64,000 bases of DNA from contig JAALGY010000013.1 in assembly GCA_032358165.1 (NCBI GenBank), forward strand, positions 310,001 through 374,000, given 5' to 3'. The number at the start of each line of letters is the position of its first letter. Position 1 is the stretch's first letter. Positions 63,311-64,000 of the stretch are shown here, piece by piece. The notes under the pieces were generated by a model. It was not told the DNA's origin. It worked only from the letters and a program-made list of their open reading frames with translations, and did no database searches. This DNA comes from Diplosphaera chodatii (lineage: Eukaryota; Chlorophyta; Trebouxiophyceae; Prasiolales; Stichococcaceae). A program made the translations under genes and the position numbers.

Positions 63311-63868
63311 CTGGCCAGGGCGCAGCTGGGTCGTGGTCTTGGGCAGCTGGTTGTACGTGAGGATGGTGCTGGCGGGCACCTGGGCGGAGGAGGCCAGCTG
63401 CGCGACTGTGCGGGGAGTGCTGATGGTCGTTGGCGGGCAGCACGGCTCAATGGCGCCACCTGGTCAGATGCACGGCGTGGTCAACAGCGCAGCACCCCGC
63501 GATGAGTCCTCGGGGTTGCTGAGGCGCATGCGTGGGCTCAGCCCCGGCCTCGGTGTAGCTGACAGGCAACATGCCACCGATCGGGGCGCCACCAGCCGTG
63601 CGAAAACACATCCGACATGATGACCAATGACCTCAACGGTCAACTTACGAACGTAAGATGGTCAGGCAGTGCTGATGGCACACAACGCTGGCATGGGGCC
63701 TTTCGCACCTTGCAGCAACTTGCGGCCGAAAATCCCACCGAAGATATCAGCGATACCAGTATCAAGCACATCCCCAGCAGCGCCACCAAGAAACCCCCCG
63801 ATGTCGCCGAAAAGGCCTTGCGCTTCAGCAGCAGTCACCAGAGGTGCGTCTACAATGGGCAGATACAA
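63311..63868 (-). CDS. Partial gene with a LysM-like domain, running off the window
   Basis: Two candidate exons on the - strand. One, about 63840-63683, encodes a Gly-rich hydrophobic stretch ending IADIFGGIFGRKLLQ; the RKLLQ pattern is common after secretion signals in algal wall proteins. The other, 63459-63311, is flanked by AG and GT and reads CCPPTTISTPRTVAQLASSA, then STILTYNQLP and LRPGQ, which has the spacing of a LysM peptidoglycan/chitin-binding repeat. A further piece around 63560-63480 (MRLSNPEDSSRG) may lie between, but I could not find phase-consistent junctions. The 5' end is beyond 64000. Treat the gene as tentative. Confidence 0.35.
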
Positions 63869-64000
63869 TGCTGTCGGTGTGCCGGTACAACCCAGGAGCA
63901 GTCACACTACTGTTCCGACAGAAGTACGTACTGCGTGGAACCCTTCTCTGGGCGTGCATGGCAGTCGACCGTGAGCACTCGCACGGCACATGGATGAACC

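Overview
This window looks like nuclear DNA of a green alga (Chlorophyta, probably the core/Chlorophyceae side). It is GC-rich. Genes are on both strands and broken by many short introns (mostly 100-300 bp, GT-AG, with several GC-AG). Proteins carry Ala/Gln/Gly low-complexity insertions. There is a Ser-Pro-rich hydroxyproline-type wall glycoprotein, a plastid-type sigma factor, and TGTAA motifs after some stop codons. No open reading frame longer than an exon is informative by itself, so genes were rebuilt by joining exons. The models for RCE1, PUS1, the DEAD-box helicase, the wall glycoprotein and all four glycosyltransferases keep one reading phase from start to stop. The BAR-domain gene keeps phase except at one unresolved junction.

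Left part (1-28.5 kb), housekeeping and organelle genes: the 3' end of an unidentified gene (1-396); a run of methyltransferase, riboflavin kinase and sigma-factor domains on the + strand with almost no space between them (2240-6580); an RH22-like DEAD-box RNA helicase (7268-12033); a BAR-domain protein (12364-15859); CAAX prenyl protease 2/RCE1 on the - strand (16811-18946); a TruA/PUS1 tRNA pseudouridine synthase (19422-23541); and a secreted Cys-rich/poly-Pro cell-wall glycoprotein (24877-28507).

Right part (29.5-62.6 kb): about half the window is four paralogous, roughly 20-exon genes in the order + - - + (GT90-A to GT90-D; 1230, 1056, 1014 and 1285 residues in my models). Each has an N-terminal signal anchor, a conserved lumenal domain, a GT90/CAP10-type glycosyltransferase core and large family-specific disordered inserts. 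The paralogs share exon phases almost exactly, so they check each other's gene models. They reveal GC-AG introns, lost or gained introns, a 10-nt microexon and a decayed duplicated exon. The last 1.4 kb holds candidate exons of a LysM-like gene on the - strand that runs off the window.

How they may fit together: the GT90 block beside a Pro-rich wall glycoprotein suggests secretory-pathway glycosylation of wall material. This is inference from family and neighbourhood only. The left-hand genes serve unrelated tasks: flavin cofactor synthesis, plastid RNA metabolism, membrane remodelling, prenyl-protein processing and tRNA modification.
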